Origin: an uncultured Oscillospiraceae bacterium
Lineage (GTDB): Bacteria > Bacillota > Clostridia > Oscillospirales > Acutalibacteraceae
DNA: 64,000 nt
Assembly (NCBI GenBank): GCA_900549825.1
Contig: URQB01000001.1
Location: 62,001-126,000, forward strand
Direction: 5' to 3'
Part shown: positions 1-8,253 of the stretch, in pieces
How positions within the stretch are numbered: the stretch's first letter is position 1
Layout of the letters: each line of letters begins with the position of its first letter
Program-made: the position numbers and the translations under genes
Notes under the pieces: generated by a model
Told to the model about the DNA's origin: nothing
Database searches by the model: none
Seen by the model: only the letters and a program-made list of their open reading frames with translations

Positions 1-379
1 CAAGATCGAAGCGCCCTATCACGAGCTGACCAACGCCGGCCACATCTCCTATATCGAAATGGACGGCGACCCGACGGAAAATCTCGACGCCTTCGAAGCG
101 GTCATCCGCTGCATGAAGGAAAATAATATTGGCTACGGCTCCGTCAACCATCCGGTCGATCATGATCCGGTCTGCGGCTACACCGGCATTATCAACGACG
201 AGTGCCCGAAATGCGGCCGCCATGAGGGTGACGGCAATCCCGATTTTGAACGCATCCGCCGTATCACCGGCTATCTGGTCGGTACGCTCGATCATTTCAA
301 CGACGCCAAGTATGCGGAAGTGATGGATCGCGTCAAGCATTCCATTGGCACAGGCGCAGGGGAGTTTGAGCAGGTCTGA
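1..379 (+). CDS. nrdD: Anaerobic ribonucleoside-triphosphate reductase, C-terminal part (5' end outside window)
   Basis: Reduces ribonucleoside triphosphates to deoxyribonucleotides in anaerobes with a glycyl radical. Only the last 125 residues are present, reading from base 2. Two cysteine clusters (DPVCGY and ECPKCGR) match the C-terminal zinc site of class III reductases. They are followed by RRITGYLVG, whose central glycine is the expected radical site. The TGA stop overlaps the ATG of the next gene, nrdG, so the two are translationally coupled. The domain end and the partner gene make the assignment firm; the substrate-binding part cannot be judged. Confidence 0.95.
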   Translation, partial: KIEAPYHELTNAGHISYIEMDGDPTENLDAFEAVIRCMKENNIGYGSVNHPVDHDPVCGYTGIINDECPKCGRHEGDGNPDFERIRRITGYLVGTLDHFNDAKYAEVMDRVKHSIGTGAGEFEQV

Positions 380-915
380 TGGATACGATGGAAACTCCTC
401 TGCGGCTTGCGGGTGTCATCCGCGAGTCGATCGTGGACGGCCCGGGCTGGCGCTTTGTCGTCTTCGCACAGGGCTGCCCACACCACTGCCCCGGCTGCCA
501 GAACCCGCAGACACATGATTTTGAAGGCGGCTACGACAGCAAGGTCGGCAATCTGATCATTGAGATCAAAAAAAATCCGCTCCTCTCCGGCGTGACCCTG
601 AGCGGAGGCGATCCGTTCGCACAGGCAGAACCCTTCGCTGTCCTTGCCTCTGAGGTGCACAAGCTGGGCCTGAATGTCGTCACCTATACGGGCTGGACCT
701 ATGAACAGATCGTCGATGGGTTTGATTCCCATCCCGGCTGGAAAGAGCTTCTGGCGGAAACGGACGTACTTGTGGATGGGCGGTTCCTCTTGGAGGAAAA
801 GTCTCTGGCGCTTCTGTTCCGCGGCTCGCGTAACCAGCGCACCATTAATGTAAAGCAGTCCCTGGAAGAAGGCAGGGCGGTGGAATGCGATCTGCGGGAT
901 GGTATACCTGCTTGA
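379..915 (+). CDS. nrdG: Anaerobic ribonucleotide reductase activating protein (radical SAM)
   Basis: Generates the glycyl radical on NrdD from S-adenosylmethionine and a 4Fe-4S cluster. At 178 residues it has the usual NrdG size. The cluster motif is at about residues 32-40 (GCPHHCPGC, CX3CX2C), preceded by DGPGWR, and the SAM-contacting GGDPF lies near residue 75. The ATG overlaps the nrdD stop (TGATG). A strong hairpin with a T-run follows at 951-983, so nrdD-nrdG ends the operon. Confidence 0.95.
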   Translation: MDTMETPLRLAGVIRESIVDGPGWRFVVFAQGCPHHCPGCQNPQTHDFEGGYDSKVGNLIIEIKKNPLLSGVTLSGGDPFAQAEPFAVLASEVHKLGLNVVTYTGWTYEQIVDGFDSHPGWKELLAETDVLVDGRFLLEEKSLALLFRGSRNQRTINVKQSLEEGRAVECDLRDGIPA

Positions 916-950
916 TAGCCGGAGCATTGGAAAACAGAATGCAGAAATTG

Positions 951-983
951 ACCGGCGCCGTTTGAAACGGCGCCGGTTTTTTT
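951..983 (+). terminator. Rho-independent terminator of nrdDG
   Basis: Perfect 10-bp GC-rich stem (951-960 with 968-977) with a 7-base loop, followed by six T. It lies 35 bases after the nrdG stop. Confidence 0.9.
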
Positions 984-1033
984 CCGCTTTGCAGAGGGGC
1001 TGTTGCATATGGGAACCTATGGATTGTACTTCT

Positions 1034-1062
1034 TTGCAAGTGGTTATATGGTATGCTATAAT
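1034..1062 (+). promoter_or_regulatory. Sigma-A-type promoter of the aldo/keto reductase
   Basis: TTGCAA at 1034-1039, 17-base spacer, TATAAT at 1057-1062 with an extended TG two bases upstream of the -10. Its position excludes the longer reading frame start at 1003 for the next gene. Confidence 0.75.
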
Positions 1063-1101
1063 CTTTACGACGGAAACAAATCAAATTTGGAGGGCAAAAG
1101 C

Positions 1102-2217
1102 ATGGAAAAGCGCATTTTCGATAAACTCGGATTTGAGACCTCGCTTTTGGGGCTGGGCTGCATGCGTTTTCCGCAGAAGGACGGCAAAATCGACCGTGCG
1201 GAGGCGGAAAAGCTGGTAGACGCCTCTATTGCGGGCGGGATCAATTACTTCGACACCGCTTATGTGTATGGAGACGGCGACTCGGAAAATGCGGTACGCC
1301 GCACGCTGGTGGAGCGTTATCCACGCGAACGCTTCTATCTTGCAAACAAGCTCCCCATGTGGCTTCTTCCGGAGGGGCATACGCCGCAGGAGCTGCTGGA
1401 AACGTCGCTCAGGCGAACAGGCGTTTCCTATTTCGACAATTACCTGCTGCATAACCTCAATCAGGAAAATTGGGAGATCTGCAAAAAGGAACGCTTGGTC
1501 GACTTTATCCTCGCGAAAAAGACGGCGGGAATCGTGCGGAACGCCGGCTTCTCCTTCCATGATGCGCCAGAGGTCTTAAACGAAATCCTCCATGCAGGAG
1601 ACTGGGATTTCGTTCAGCTGCAGATCAATTATTACGATTGGGAGACCGCCCAGCGCGCCAGAGAGCAATATGAAATGGTGACTGAGCATGGGATTCCCTG
1701 CATCATCATGGAGCCTGTGCGCGGCGGCGCGCTCGCCTCGCCGCATCCGGACGTCGTCTCTCTGCTCCGCGGCGTTGCCCCAGCGGCAAGCCCGGCCTCC
1801 TGGGCGCTTCGGTTCGCCGGAAGCCTGCCCAACACGGCAGTTGTACTCAGCGGCATGTCCACCATGGGGCAGGTGGAGGAAAACCTCCGGCTCTTCGGCG
1901 ATTTTCAGCCGCTGTCCGAGGCAGAAAGGGAATTGCTCCATCAGGCGGTCTCCCTTCTGGAGAGCCTTCCGCTGATCCCCTGCACCGTCTGCAATTACTG
2001 TAAAGACTGCCCGAAGGCCGTTCGGATTTCGAGCGCCTTTGATGCGTATAACAGCTGCCTCCGCTTTGACAAGATGGCCGATTTACAGCAGCGGATTCAG
2101 GGGCTGCATATTCCGGACTGCATCGAATGCGGCAAATGCGAGGGCCATTGCCCACAGCATATTGCGATCCGAAGTGAGCTGAAAAAGATACTTGCGTGCG
2201 CAGAAGCATCGGTGTAA
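1102..2217 (+). CDS. Aldo/keto reductase with C-terminal 4Fe-4S clusters
   Basis: NAD(P)H-dependent oxidoreductase of the COG1453 type, substrate unknown, 371 residues. The N-terminal (beta/alpha)8 barrel shows LGLGCMRFP near residue 12 and FDTAYVYG near residue 50, the catalytic Asp/Tyr segment. The C-terminus carries CTVCNYCKDCP (CX2CX2CX2CP) and CIECGKCEGHCP (CX2CX2CX3CP), the ferredoxin-like tail of this subfamily. ATG 1102 is chosen because GGAGG lies about 8 bases upstream and the promoter lies inside the longer frame. A truncated relative is at 61924-62097. It is monocistronic between two terminators. Confidence 0.9.
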   Translation: MEKRIFDKLGFETSLLGLGCMRFPQKDGKIDRAEAEKLVDASIAGGINYFDTAYVYGDGDSENAVRRTLVERYPRERFYLANKLPMWLLPEGHTPQELLETSLRRTGVSYFDNYLLHNLNQENWEICKKERLVDFILAKKTAGIVRNAGFSFHDAPEVLNEILHAGDWDFVQLQINYYDWETAQRAREQYEMVTEHGIPCIIMEPVRGGALASPHPDVVSLLRGVAPAASPASWALRFAGSLPNTAVVLSGMSTMGQVEENLRLFGDFQPLSEAERELLHQAVSLLESLPLIPCTVCNYCKDCPKAVRISSAFDAYNSCLRFDKMADLQQRIQGLHIPDCIECGKCEGHCPQHIAIRSELKKILACAEASV

Positions 2218-2254
2218 CCACGCCGGTCACATCGGACTTTCCGTTTATCATAAT

Positions 2255-2287
2255 AAAACGATGCCGGTAAAACCCGGCATCGTTTTT
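2255..2287. terminator. Terminator between convergent aldo/keto reductase and livF
   Basis: 10-bp stem (2258-2267 with 2274-2283), loop TAAAAC, flanked by A-run and T-run so it can serve both strands. Confidence 0.85.
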
Positions 2288-2316
2288 ATCATATTTTTGA
2301 ATATATCCCCATAGAA

Positions 2317-3030
2317 TCAGCCGCCCAGATACGCCTTGCGCACCTGCTCATTGTTGCGCAGTTCCTCAGAGGTGCCGCTCATTGTGATATTGCCCGTCTC
2401 CATAACATAGACGCGGTTCGCGATCTGCATGGCCATCTTCGCATTCTGCTCCACCAGCAGGACTGTCACGCCGCTCCTGTTGACATCCTGAATGATCTGG
2501 AAGATCTCCTCCACCAGCAGCGGGGAAAGGCCCATGGAAGGCTCGTCGAGCAGCAGCATCTTGGGGTTGCTCATCAGTGCGCGCCCGATGGCCAGCATCT
2601 GTTGCTCGCCGCCGGAAAGCGTGCCCGCAACCTGCTTGCGGCGCTCCTTCAGCCGCGGCAGCCGCTGGAAAATACGTTCAAATTCGTCACTGAGCTTACC
2701 GCGGTCCTTGCGGGCATAGGCGCCCATCTCCAGATTTTCCTGCACAGTCATATGGGAGAAGACGCGGCGCCCCTCCGGGACCTGGGCCAGCCCAAGCCGG
2801 ATGATTTTATGGGCGCTTGTCGTGCACAAATTGGCGCCGCAGAAGGTGATCTCCCCGCTTTTTGGCTTCACAAGGCCGGAGATGGCATGCAGCGTGGTCG
2901 TCTTCCCCGCGCCGTTGGCGCCGATCAGGGTAACGATCTCGCCCTCGTTTACCTCAAAGGAAATCCCCTTGATAGCATGGATCGCGCCATAGTAAACATC
3001 CAGATTCTGAACAGAAAGCATCGAATCCAT
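2317..3030 (-). CDS. livF: Branched-chain amino acid ABC transporter, ATP-binding protein LivF
   Basis: One of two ATPases energising Leu/Ile/Val uptake. 237 residues: Walker A GANGAGKTT near residue 37, signature LSGGEQQ near residue 139, Walker B LLLDEPSMGLSP near residue 159, switch His region VEQNA near 193. The short form without the C-terminal extension and the SMGLSP motif fit LivF rather than LivG. Start 3030 has GGGAGGGG six bases upstream. It is the last gene of livJ-HMGF, one base after livG. Confidence 0.95.
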   Translation of the reverse strand: MDSMLSVQNLDVYYGAIHAIKGISFEVNEGEIVTLIGANGAGKTTTLHAISGLVKPKSGEITFCGANLCTTSAHKIIRLGLAQVPEGRRVFSHMTVQENLEMGAYARKDRGKLSDEFERIFQRLPRLKERRKQVAGTLSGGEQQMLAIGRALMSNPKMLLLDEPSMGLSPLLVEEIFQIIQDVNRSGVTVLLVEQNAKMAMQIANRVYVMETGNITMSGTSEELRNNEQVRKAYLGG

Positions 3031-3031
3031 A

Positions 3032-3805
3032 TTATTCCCCTCCCAGATATGCGGCGATCACCTTGGGGTCCTTCCGGATTTCCTCCGGCGTTCCCTCGGC
3101 AATGATCCGGCCGTAATCAAGCACCACAAGGTGCTCGCAGATACCCATGACAAAGCTCATGTCATGCTCGATCAGCAGAATAGAGAGGCCAAATTTATCG
3201 CGGATGAGGCGGATCGTTTCCATCAGCTCTTTCGTCTCCGTCGGGTTCATACCGGCTGCGGGCTCATCCAGCAGGAGCACCTTCGGGGAAGTTGCCAGCG
3301 CACGGGCGATTTCCAGCTTGCGCTGCTGGCCGTAAGGAAGGTTCCTCGCCATTTCATAAGCCTTATCGTTAAGGCCGAGCACCTCCAGCAGGGCATGCGC
3401 CTTGTTGGAAATCTCCTTTTCCTCCCTGCGATAGGAGGGCAAGCGGAAGATGCCAGCGATAAGAGAATATTTCATCCTGCTGGTCATTGCGGTTTTTACA
3501 TTATCAAGCACGGTTACATCCTTAAACAGGCGGATATTCTGAAACGTGCGGGCGATGCCGTTCTGTGTGATCTGATAGGTCTTCTTGCCGACGATACTGT
3601 TGCCTTCCAACTCGATTTCTCCGTTTGTAGGATAGTAAACGTCTGTCAAAAGGTTAAACACCGTGGTTTTGCCCGCTCCGTTCGGCCCGATCAGGCCAAT
3701 GATCTCTTTCTCGTGCAGGCGGAAGTGGACGCCCTCCAGGGCCTTCAGGCCACCGAAGGTGATGCCTAAGTTTCGCGTTTCCAGTACGGCTTTATTCTCT
3801 TCCAT
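3032..3805 (-). CDS. livG: Branched-chain amino acid ABC transporter, ATP-binding protein LivG
   Basis: Second ATPase of the Liv system, 257 residues. Walker A GPNGAGKTT, a long helical insert (about residues 90-140), signature LPYGQQRKLEIARAL and Walker B LLLDEPAAGMNP are typical of LivG. It ends with the BCA-type C-terminal helix (EEIRKDPKVIAAYLG). AAAGGAGG lies 8 bases before the ATG. One base separates it from livF and three from livM, so translation is probably coupled. Confidence 0.95.
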   Translation of the reverse strand: MEENKAVLETRNLGITFGGLKALEGVHFRLHEKEIIGLIGPNGAGKTTVFNLLTDVYYPTNGEIELEGNSIVGKKTYQITQNGIARTFQNIRLFKDVTVLDNVKTAMTSRMKYSLIAGIFRLPSYRREEKEISNKAHALLEVLGLNDKAYEMARNLPYGQQRKLEIARALATSPKVLLLDEPAAGMNPTETKELMETIRLIRDKFGLSILLIEHDMSFVMGICEHLVVLDYGRIIAEGTPEEIRKDPKVIAAYLGGE

Positions 3806-3808
3806 GGC

Positions 3809-4828
3809 TCAGGCCTCCTTTCCGGGCGCGCCGCCTGCCGGAGGCGTGCTGATATCCTTCTTTTTTTCCTTGAACAGCTTTCCCACGATCTTTCGCACGG
3901 AAAACTCATGCGTCCCGAGCAAACCAGTGGGTTTGAAGAGCATGACGATGATCAGCACGAGGGAATAGATCAGCATGCGCTTGTCCGCGAAGGAACGCAG
4001 CAGTTCGGGCAGTAGTGTGAGCACGGTAGCGGAGCAGACAGACCCTGTGATGGATCCCATGCCGCCGAGCACAACCATAATCAAAATTTCGACGGAATAG
4101 TTGAAATCAAATTTGCTGGGATCAAGCACGCCGATATAATGTGCGTAAATGCCGCCCGCGACGCCCGCGAAAAACGCCGCCACAACAAATGCGAGCAATT
4201 TATAATAGGTGGTATTGATACCGGATGCCTCCGCCGCGATTTCATCCTCCCGGATGGCGATGACCGCGCGCCCGTGGCGGGAGCGAATGAATGCGAGAAT
4301 TGCCACCACCGTAAGCATCGCCACGGCAAAGGTGTAGATGAGCAGCGTATAGTCGCCTGTTATATAAGGGATCCCGGTAAGCCCGGCCGCGCCGCCCGTG
4401 AAATCCACCGCGAGGATCAGTACGCGGATGATTTCACCGAAGCCCAGGGTGATAATCGCCAGATAGTCTCCGCGCAGGCGCAGCGCGGGCACGCCGATGA
4501 TCACGCCGAAGATCGCGGCCACCAGGCCGCCGAAAATCAGGCCGAGCGGAAAGGAGATTGAGATCGGCAGTCCGGAATGCATCGTAAACAATGCCGCAGA
4601 ATAAGCGCCCACGCTCATGAAGCCCGCATGGCCGAGCACAAGCTGCCCCAAAAAGCCGGTTACAAGATTCAGGCTGACCGCCAAAATGATATTGATGCCG
4701 ATGAGCACCAGAATGCCGGAGTAGTAGGAATTGATTACACCCGTCGCAACGGCTCCCATGATCGCGGCAAAAAGGATTGCCACCCAGAGGATGCTGAAGA
4801 GATAGGAAAGCTTTCGTTGTTTTGACAT
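3809..4828 (-). CDS. livM: Branched-chain amino acid ABC transporter permease LivM
   Basis: Membrane permease, 339 residues with about nine hydrophobic segments. The EAA-like loop includes PALRLRGDYLAIITLGFGEI (near residue 120), diagnostic of LivM. I take ATG 4828: the longer frame starts with TTG inside the livH stop region, while GGGAGG lies 9 bases before 4828. The C-terminus is hydrophilic (KEKKKD, proline/glycine-rich). Confidence 0.93.
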   Translation of the reverse strand: MSKQRKLSYLFSILWVAILFAAIMGAVATGVINSYYSGILVLIGINIILAVSLNLVTGFLGQLVLGHAGFMSVGAYSAALFTMHSGLPISISFPLGLIFGGLVAAIFGVIIGVPALRLRGDYLAIITLGFGEIIRVLILAVDFTGGAAGLTGIPYITGDYTLLIYTFAVAMLTVVAILAFIRSRHGRAVIAIREDEIAAEASGINTTYYKLLAFVVAAFFAGVAGGIYAHYIGVLDPSKFDFNYSVEILIMVVLGGMGSITGSVCSATVLTLLPELLRSFADKRMLIYSLVLIIVMLFKPTGLLGTHEFSVRKIVGKLFKEKKKDISTPPAGGAPGKEA

Positions 4829-4842
4829 GTCGCGCGCCTCCC

Positions 4843-5724
4843 TCAAACCTTTTCCTGCACGTTCTTACCGAGAAGACCGGCAGGTTTGACAAGCAGGACG
4901 AGAATCAGGATGCCGAACACAACCGCGTCCGAAATCTGAGAACCGCCCGCAGCAATCGTCAGGCTCTCCGCTACGCCGAGGATATAGCCGCCCAGCATCG
5001 CGCCGGGAATATTGCCGATGCCGCCGAGAACAGCCGCGACAAAGGCCTTCAAGCCAAGCATGCCGCCCATGTAGGGGGTGATTTGATGGAAGGTATTGCT
5101 GTACAATACAGCGCCTACCGCCGCGAGTGCGGAGCCGATGGCAAAAGTAAACGCAATCGTGGAATTCGTATTGATGCCCATGAGCTTTGCCGCTCCGGCA
5201 TCTTCGCTGGTAGCGCGCATCGCCTTGCCCATTTTGGACTTATTGACGACAATTTCCAGAACAATCATCATAACGATGGAAGTCAGGATATTCAAGACTG
5301 TGCTGAAGCTCAGCTGCAGGCCGCCAAGCGTAACCACCTTGCTGGAGAACATCACGGGCATGGATTGGGCGCTTGATGAAAAACCGAGCTGAAAGAGATT
5401 CTGCAGGAAAATGCTTACGCCGATCGCCGTGATCAGCAAAGACAGGCGCGGCGCATCCTTGACCAGCAGACGGTGGTACGCGAGCCGCTCAATGACGACA
5501 CCCAGCAGGGTGCAGAATGCAATCGACAGGATAACCGCCGCCCAGAGCGGCAGGCCGAGTTGCACCATTACGACGAATACGACGTATCCGCCGACCATAA
5601 TGATATCGCCATGTGCGAAATTAATGAGCTGGATAATGCCGTATACCATGCTGTAGCCCAAGGCCACCAGCGCGTAAATGCTGCCAAGGCCAAGGCCGTT
5701 GATCATTTGGATGAGAAAATCCAT
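4843..5724 (-). CDS. livH: Branched-chain amino acid ABC transporter permease LivH
   Basis: Second permease of the Liv system, 293 residues. The N-terminus GLGLGSIYALVALGYSMVYG and INFAHGDI are family signatures, and GGIGNIPGAMLGG near residue 235 is the conserved cytoplasmic loop. AGGAAGG lies 7 bases before ATG 5724. It is separated from livJ by about 190 bases holding a 12-bp hairpin at 5857-5884, while H-M-G-F are tightly packed. Confidence 0.94.
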   Translation of the reverse strand: MDFLIQMINGLGLGSIYALVALGYSMVYGIIQLINFAHGDIIMVGGYVVFVVMVQLGLPLWAAVILSIAFCTLLGVVIERLAYHRLLVKDAPRLSLLITAIGVSIFLQNLFQLGFSSSAQSMPVMFSSKVVTLGGLQLSFSTVLNILTSIVMMIVLEIVVNKSKMGKAMRATSEDAGAAKLMGINTNSTIAFTFAIGSALAAVGAVLYSNTFHQITPYMGGMLGLKAFVAAVLGGIGNIPGAMLGGYILGVAESLTIAAGGSQISDAVVFGILILVLLVKPAGLLGKNVQEKV

Positions 5725-5856
5725 AAACGCACCTTCCTACTTACAGGCCTCCCCTCACAACCGGGGCGCCCTTTATCATTTCACAAACCCGCCTTTCCCG
5801 TCTTTTCCCCTGAGCCAAGAGAATGCATTCCCTTTGCTCAGCGGGGAAACCACGCT

Positions 5857-5884
5857 GCGGGCCGGGCCTGACGGCCCGGCCCGC
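5857..5884 (-). other. Strong intercistronic hairpin between livJ and livH
   Basis: Perfect 12-bp all-G/C stem (5857-5868 with 5873-5884), loop of 4, no T-run after it on the minus strand. The position suggests a partial terminator or mRNA-stabilising stem that makes the binding protein more abundant than the permease subunits. The function is inferred. Confidence 0.7.
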
Positions 5885-5913
5885 AAACGCAAAACGCTCA
5901 CGGCAGCTCTTTT

Positions 5914-7077
5914 TTAGTTCGATTTCTTTGCAAACGTCTCCTCATACTTGTAGGCGCCGTTGTCAATCTTGATGATGATCGCCGTCTTGACCGGGTTGCG
6001 GTTTTCATCGAAATGCATCTGGCCGGTCAGGCCATTGTACTCCAGCTTGGCAAGCGCGTCAATGATCGCCTGCTTATCGGTGGAACCGGCATTTTTAATC
6101 GCCTCAACCATCATATAAGCTGCGTCATAGCCGAGAACGGAGAACTGGTTGGGCTCCATATTGTATTTTGCCTTGTAATTCTTGATAAAGTTCTGAACGC
6201 GCTCATCCGTGCTCTCCGCTGTATACTGGCTGCAGTAGTATGCGCCGTTGACTGCGTCCATATTGGAGGCGTCGATCTTGCCGATTACGCCGTCCCAGCC
6301 GTCCGCTCCGATCAGCTGCGCGTTCATTTTGATTTCCTTTGCCTGAACGGCAATCAGGGCCGCGTTTTCATAATAAGTCGGGACGAAGAGGACCTCCGGA
6401 TTCTTTGCATTGATATTGGTCAGCTGGGCCTTGAAATCAACGACCTTGCTGTTTGCATAGCCTTCGTCCGCAACAATCGTAATGCCGAGCTTTTCAGCGA
6501 TGGCCTTAAAGGAATCCCGCAGGCCCTTGGAATAGTCGTCAGAGGTATCGTAGATAATCGCAGCAGTCTTCTTACCGAGCTTCTGGGCATAGTTCGCCAT
6601 GATCTCGCCCTGCTCTGGGTCGGTGAAGCAGACGCGGAATACGTTTTTGCCGGATTCCGTAACGTTGAGCGCGGTAGCCGTAGCCGTCAGAATCGGGATA
6701 TTATCCTGCTGGGAGGCTTTTGCAACCGCAGCAGCCGGTTTGCTGGTCACGTCGCCGATGATAGCGACGACCTTATTCTGGTTGACAAGCTTGCGGTAGG
6801 CGTTGGTGGCCTCCGTTGCATCGCCCTTCTCGTCTTCATAAACATATTTGATCTGCTTGCCGAGCACGCCGCCCGCCTTATTGATTTCTTCAAAGGCAAG
6901 CTGCACGCCGTTATTCGTCGCAATGCCATAGACGGATACATTACCCGTCAGGGGCGCAAGGCCGCCGATAACGATCTGATCGCCTGTGCTTCCTTTGTCG
7001 TCCCCATTCTGGCAGCCCGCCAGAGGAAGGGCGGCCAGAACGCATACCATCAATGCTGCCAACAAACGCTTCTTCAT
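5914..7077 (-). CDS. livJ: Branched-chain amino acid ABC transporter, substrate-binding lipoprotein
   Basis: Extracellular receptor of the Liv system, 387 residues, periplasmic-binding fold I. The signal peptide ends in the lipobox LAGC, so Cys22 is the lipidated residue. The conserved start of the mature domain (IGGLAPLTGNVSVYG) and EEINKAGGVLG are Leu/Ile/Val-binding signatures. ATG 7077 is preceded by GGGAGG; an in-frame extension to 7182 lacks an RBS and would hide the signal peptide. It is the first gene of the operon, with its promoter at 7200-7228. Confidence 0.94.
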   Translation of the reverse strand: MKKRLLAALMVCVLAALPLAGCQNGDDKGSTGDQIVIGGLAPLTGNVSVYGIATNNGVQLAFEEINKAGGVLGKQIKYVYEDEKGDATEATNAYRKLVNQNKVVAIIGDVTSKPAAAVAKASQQDNIPILTATATALNVTESGKNVFRVCFTDPEQGEIMANYAQKLGKKTAAIIYDTSDDYSKGLRDSFKAIAEKLGITIVADEGYANSKVVDFKAQLTNINAKNPEVLFVPTYYENAALIAVQAKEIKMNAQLIGADGWDGVIGKIDASNMDAVNGAYYCSQYTAESTDERVQNFIKNYKAKYNMEPNQFSVLGYDAAYMMVEAIKNAGSTDKQAIIDALAKLEYNGLTGQMHFDENRNPVKTAIIIKIDNGAYKYEETFAKKSN

Positions 7078-7199
7078 AAACTTTTTCCTCCCTGTTTCAT
7101 TTTTACCTGAACCGGATCTGCAAAAACAAAAAAAGCAGTATGACCCTTTTGTCACACGCTCCCTTGCCTGCACCACACCCACTTCAGATATTTATTGTA

Positions 7200-7228
7200 A
7201 TTATACTATACCACTTTAAAGTTTGCAA
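7200..7228 (-). promoter_or_regulatory. Promoter of the liv operon
   Basis: On the minus strand TTGCAA (7223-7228), 17-base spacer, TATAAT (7200-7205), giving a 5' leader of about 115 bases before livJ. No T-box or leucine-responsive element was recognised in the leader. Confidence 0.75.
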
Positions 7229-7328
7229 TAAAGGAGCTTCAAAAATTCATGCCGTCTACGCAATATTTCCGTTTTCCCCTTCTTTTGTGCTGAAAACGGG
7301 GGGGTTCTTTGTGAATATTGCAGAAAAA

Positions 7329-7373
7329 ACGGCACTGGCATCCCCATTGCGCCGGATCTGCCCATGCCGTTTT
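7329..7373 (-). terminator. Probable terminator of the M23 peptidase gene
   Basis: ACGGCA/TGCCGT arms (7329-7334 with 7365-7370) enclose an imperfect stem, followed on the minus strand by a run of six T. It lies about 30 bases after the stop codon. Confidence 0.6.
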
Positions 7374-7404
7374 ACCTGATATTTCCGATCTTTTTTGCAA
7401 CTTT

Positions 7405-8118
7405 TCAGCCTGCTTTGCCCATTGCGGCGAGCGGATCGGTGACCGTACCGTTGACGCGCACTTCAAAATGCAGGTGCGGATCGTCTTTCATTTCCACAGG
7501 GATCTCCCCGACTTTTCCGATCACATCGCCCATTTTAACGCTGTCGCCCTTTTTCACATCCGGCTCCTTTTGCAGGCCGCAGTAAGAGGCCTTCATACCG
7601 TTGCCGTGATCGATGGTCACGACCCATCCCCACATGCTGTCGTTCTCCACGGAAAGCACGGTCCCGGCACTGACAGCCTTGACTTCGTCACCCTTTTTCG
7701 CCGCAAAGTCAATCCCGTTGTGTACACGCCAATCGCCCATGGTTTTCGATTCCACCATCTCGCCGTTGCTGAAATCCTTATTGATTTTTGTACCCAGGGG
7801 CAGCATAAAGTATTCCGTCTTCGTCTCCTGCACCGAAGGGGCCTGCGTCTCGGCCTTTTGGGTTTCCCTCTCGTCGGCAACGCCGGTGGCCGGAACGTTC
7901 GCAGGCGCTTCCTGCGTCTGGACGGGCGCTTTCGTCGTACGCGCCTCGATCTGTGTATTTCCTGCGCCGGAAATATCCTGCGTTGTCGGCGCGCGGCCCT
8001 GCAATGCGCCCCAAACGCCTAGGCCTACGGCGAGCAGGCAGCAGCCCAGCGCAATATAGAAGCCTTTCCCGCCGATTTTTGTTTTCTTTCTTGTGTATTT
8101 ATAATCGTTCTTGATCAT
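7405..8118 (-). CDS. Membrane-anchored M23 (LytM) endopeptidase, SpoIIQ-like
   Basis: Zinc metallopeptidase fold acting on peptidoglycan, tethered by one N-terminal transmembrane segment (about residues 20-40) and a Gln/Thr/Ala-rich linker. The LytM domain covers about 115-235 with HNGID (HxxxD) and HLHFE, so all zinc ligands appear present, as in clostridial SpoIIQ and unlike Bacillus SpoIIQ, which lacks one. The architecture matches forespore SpoIIQ, which pairs with SpoIIIAH in the engulfment channel; that role is inferred. ATG 8118 has GGAGG 7 bases upstream; ATG 8121 would be too close. A sigma-F-like promoter lies at 8136-8165. Confidence 0.8.
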   Translation of the reverse strand: MIKNDYKYTRKKTKIGGKGFYIALGCCLLAVGLGVWGALQGRAPTTQDISGAGNTQIEARTTKAPVQTQEAPANVPATGVADERETQKAETQAPSVQETKTEYFMLPLGTKINKDFSNGEMVESKTMGDWRVHNGIDFAAKKGDEVKAVSAGTVLSVENDSMWGWVVTIDHGNGMKASYCGLQKEPDVKKGDSVKMGDVIGKVGEIPVEMKDDPHLHFEVRVNGTVTDPLAAMGKAG

Positions 8119-8135
8119 CATCGCACCTCCGCCTT

Positions 8136-8165
8136 TATTCTGGCCTCGCGGAGCAAAGTTTATAC
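8136..8165 (-). promoter_or_regulatory. Sigma-F-like promoter of the SpoIIQ-like gene
   Basis: Minus strand reads GTATA (8161-8165), 15-base spacer, GGCCAGAATA (8136-8145), against the Bacillus sigma-F pattern GYWTA-15-GGnrAnAHTW with one mismatch. The predicted start point falls almost on the RBS, so the leader would be very short. Confidence 0.4.
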
Positions 8166-8177
8166 AATGGCTTTTTC

Positions 8178-8206
8178 TTGTTGGAAGGGGAAAAATATGT
8201 TATACT
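8178..8206 (+). promoter_or_regulatory. Promoter of fhs
   Basis: TTGTTG (8178-8183), 17-base spacer, TATACT (8201-8206), about 48 bases before the start codon. Divergent from the M23 gene. Confidence 0.65.
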
Positions 8207-8253
8207 TTTTTCAATTGAAATCGAACTCCAAATTTTAAAGGAGGAATTTGTCC

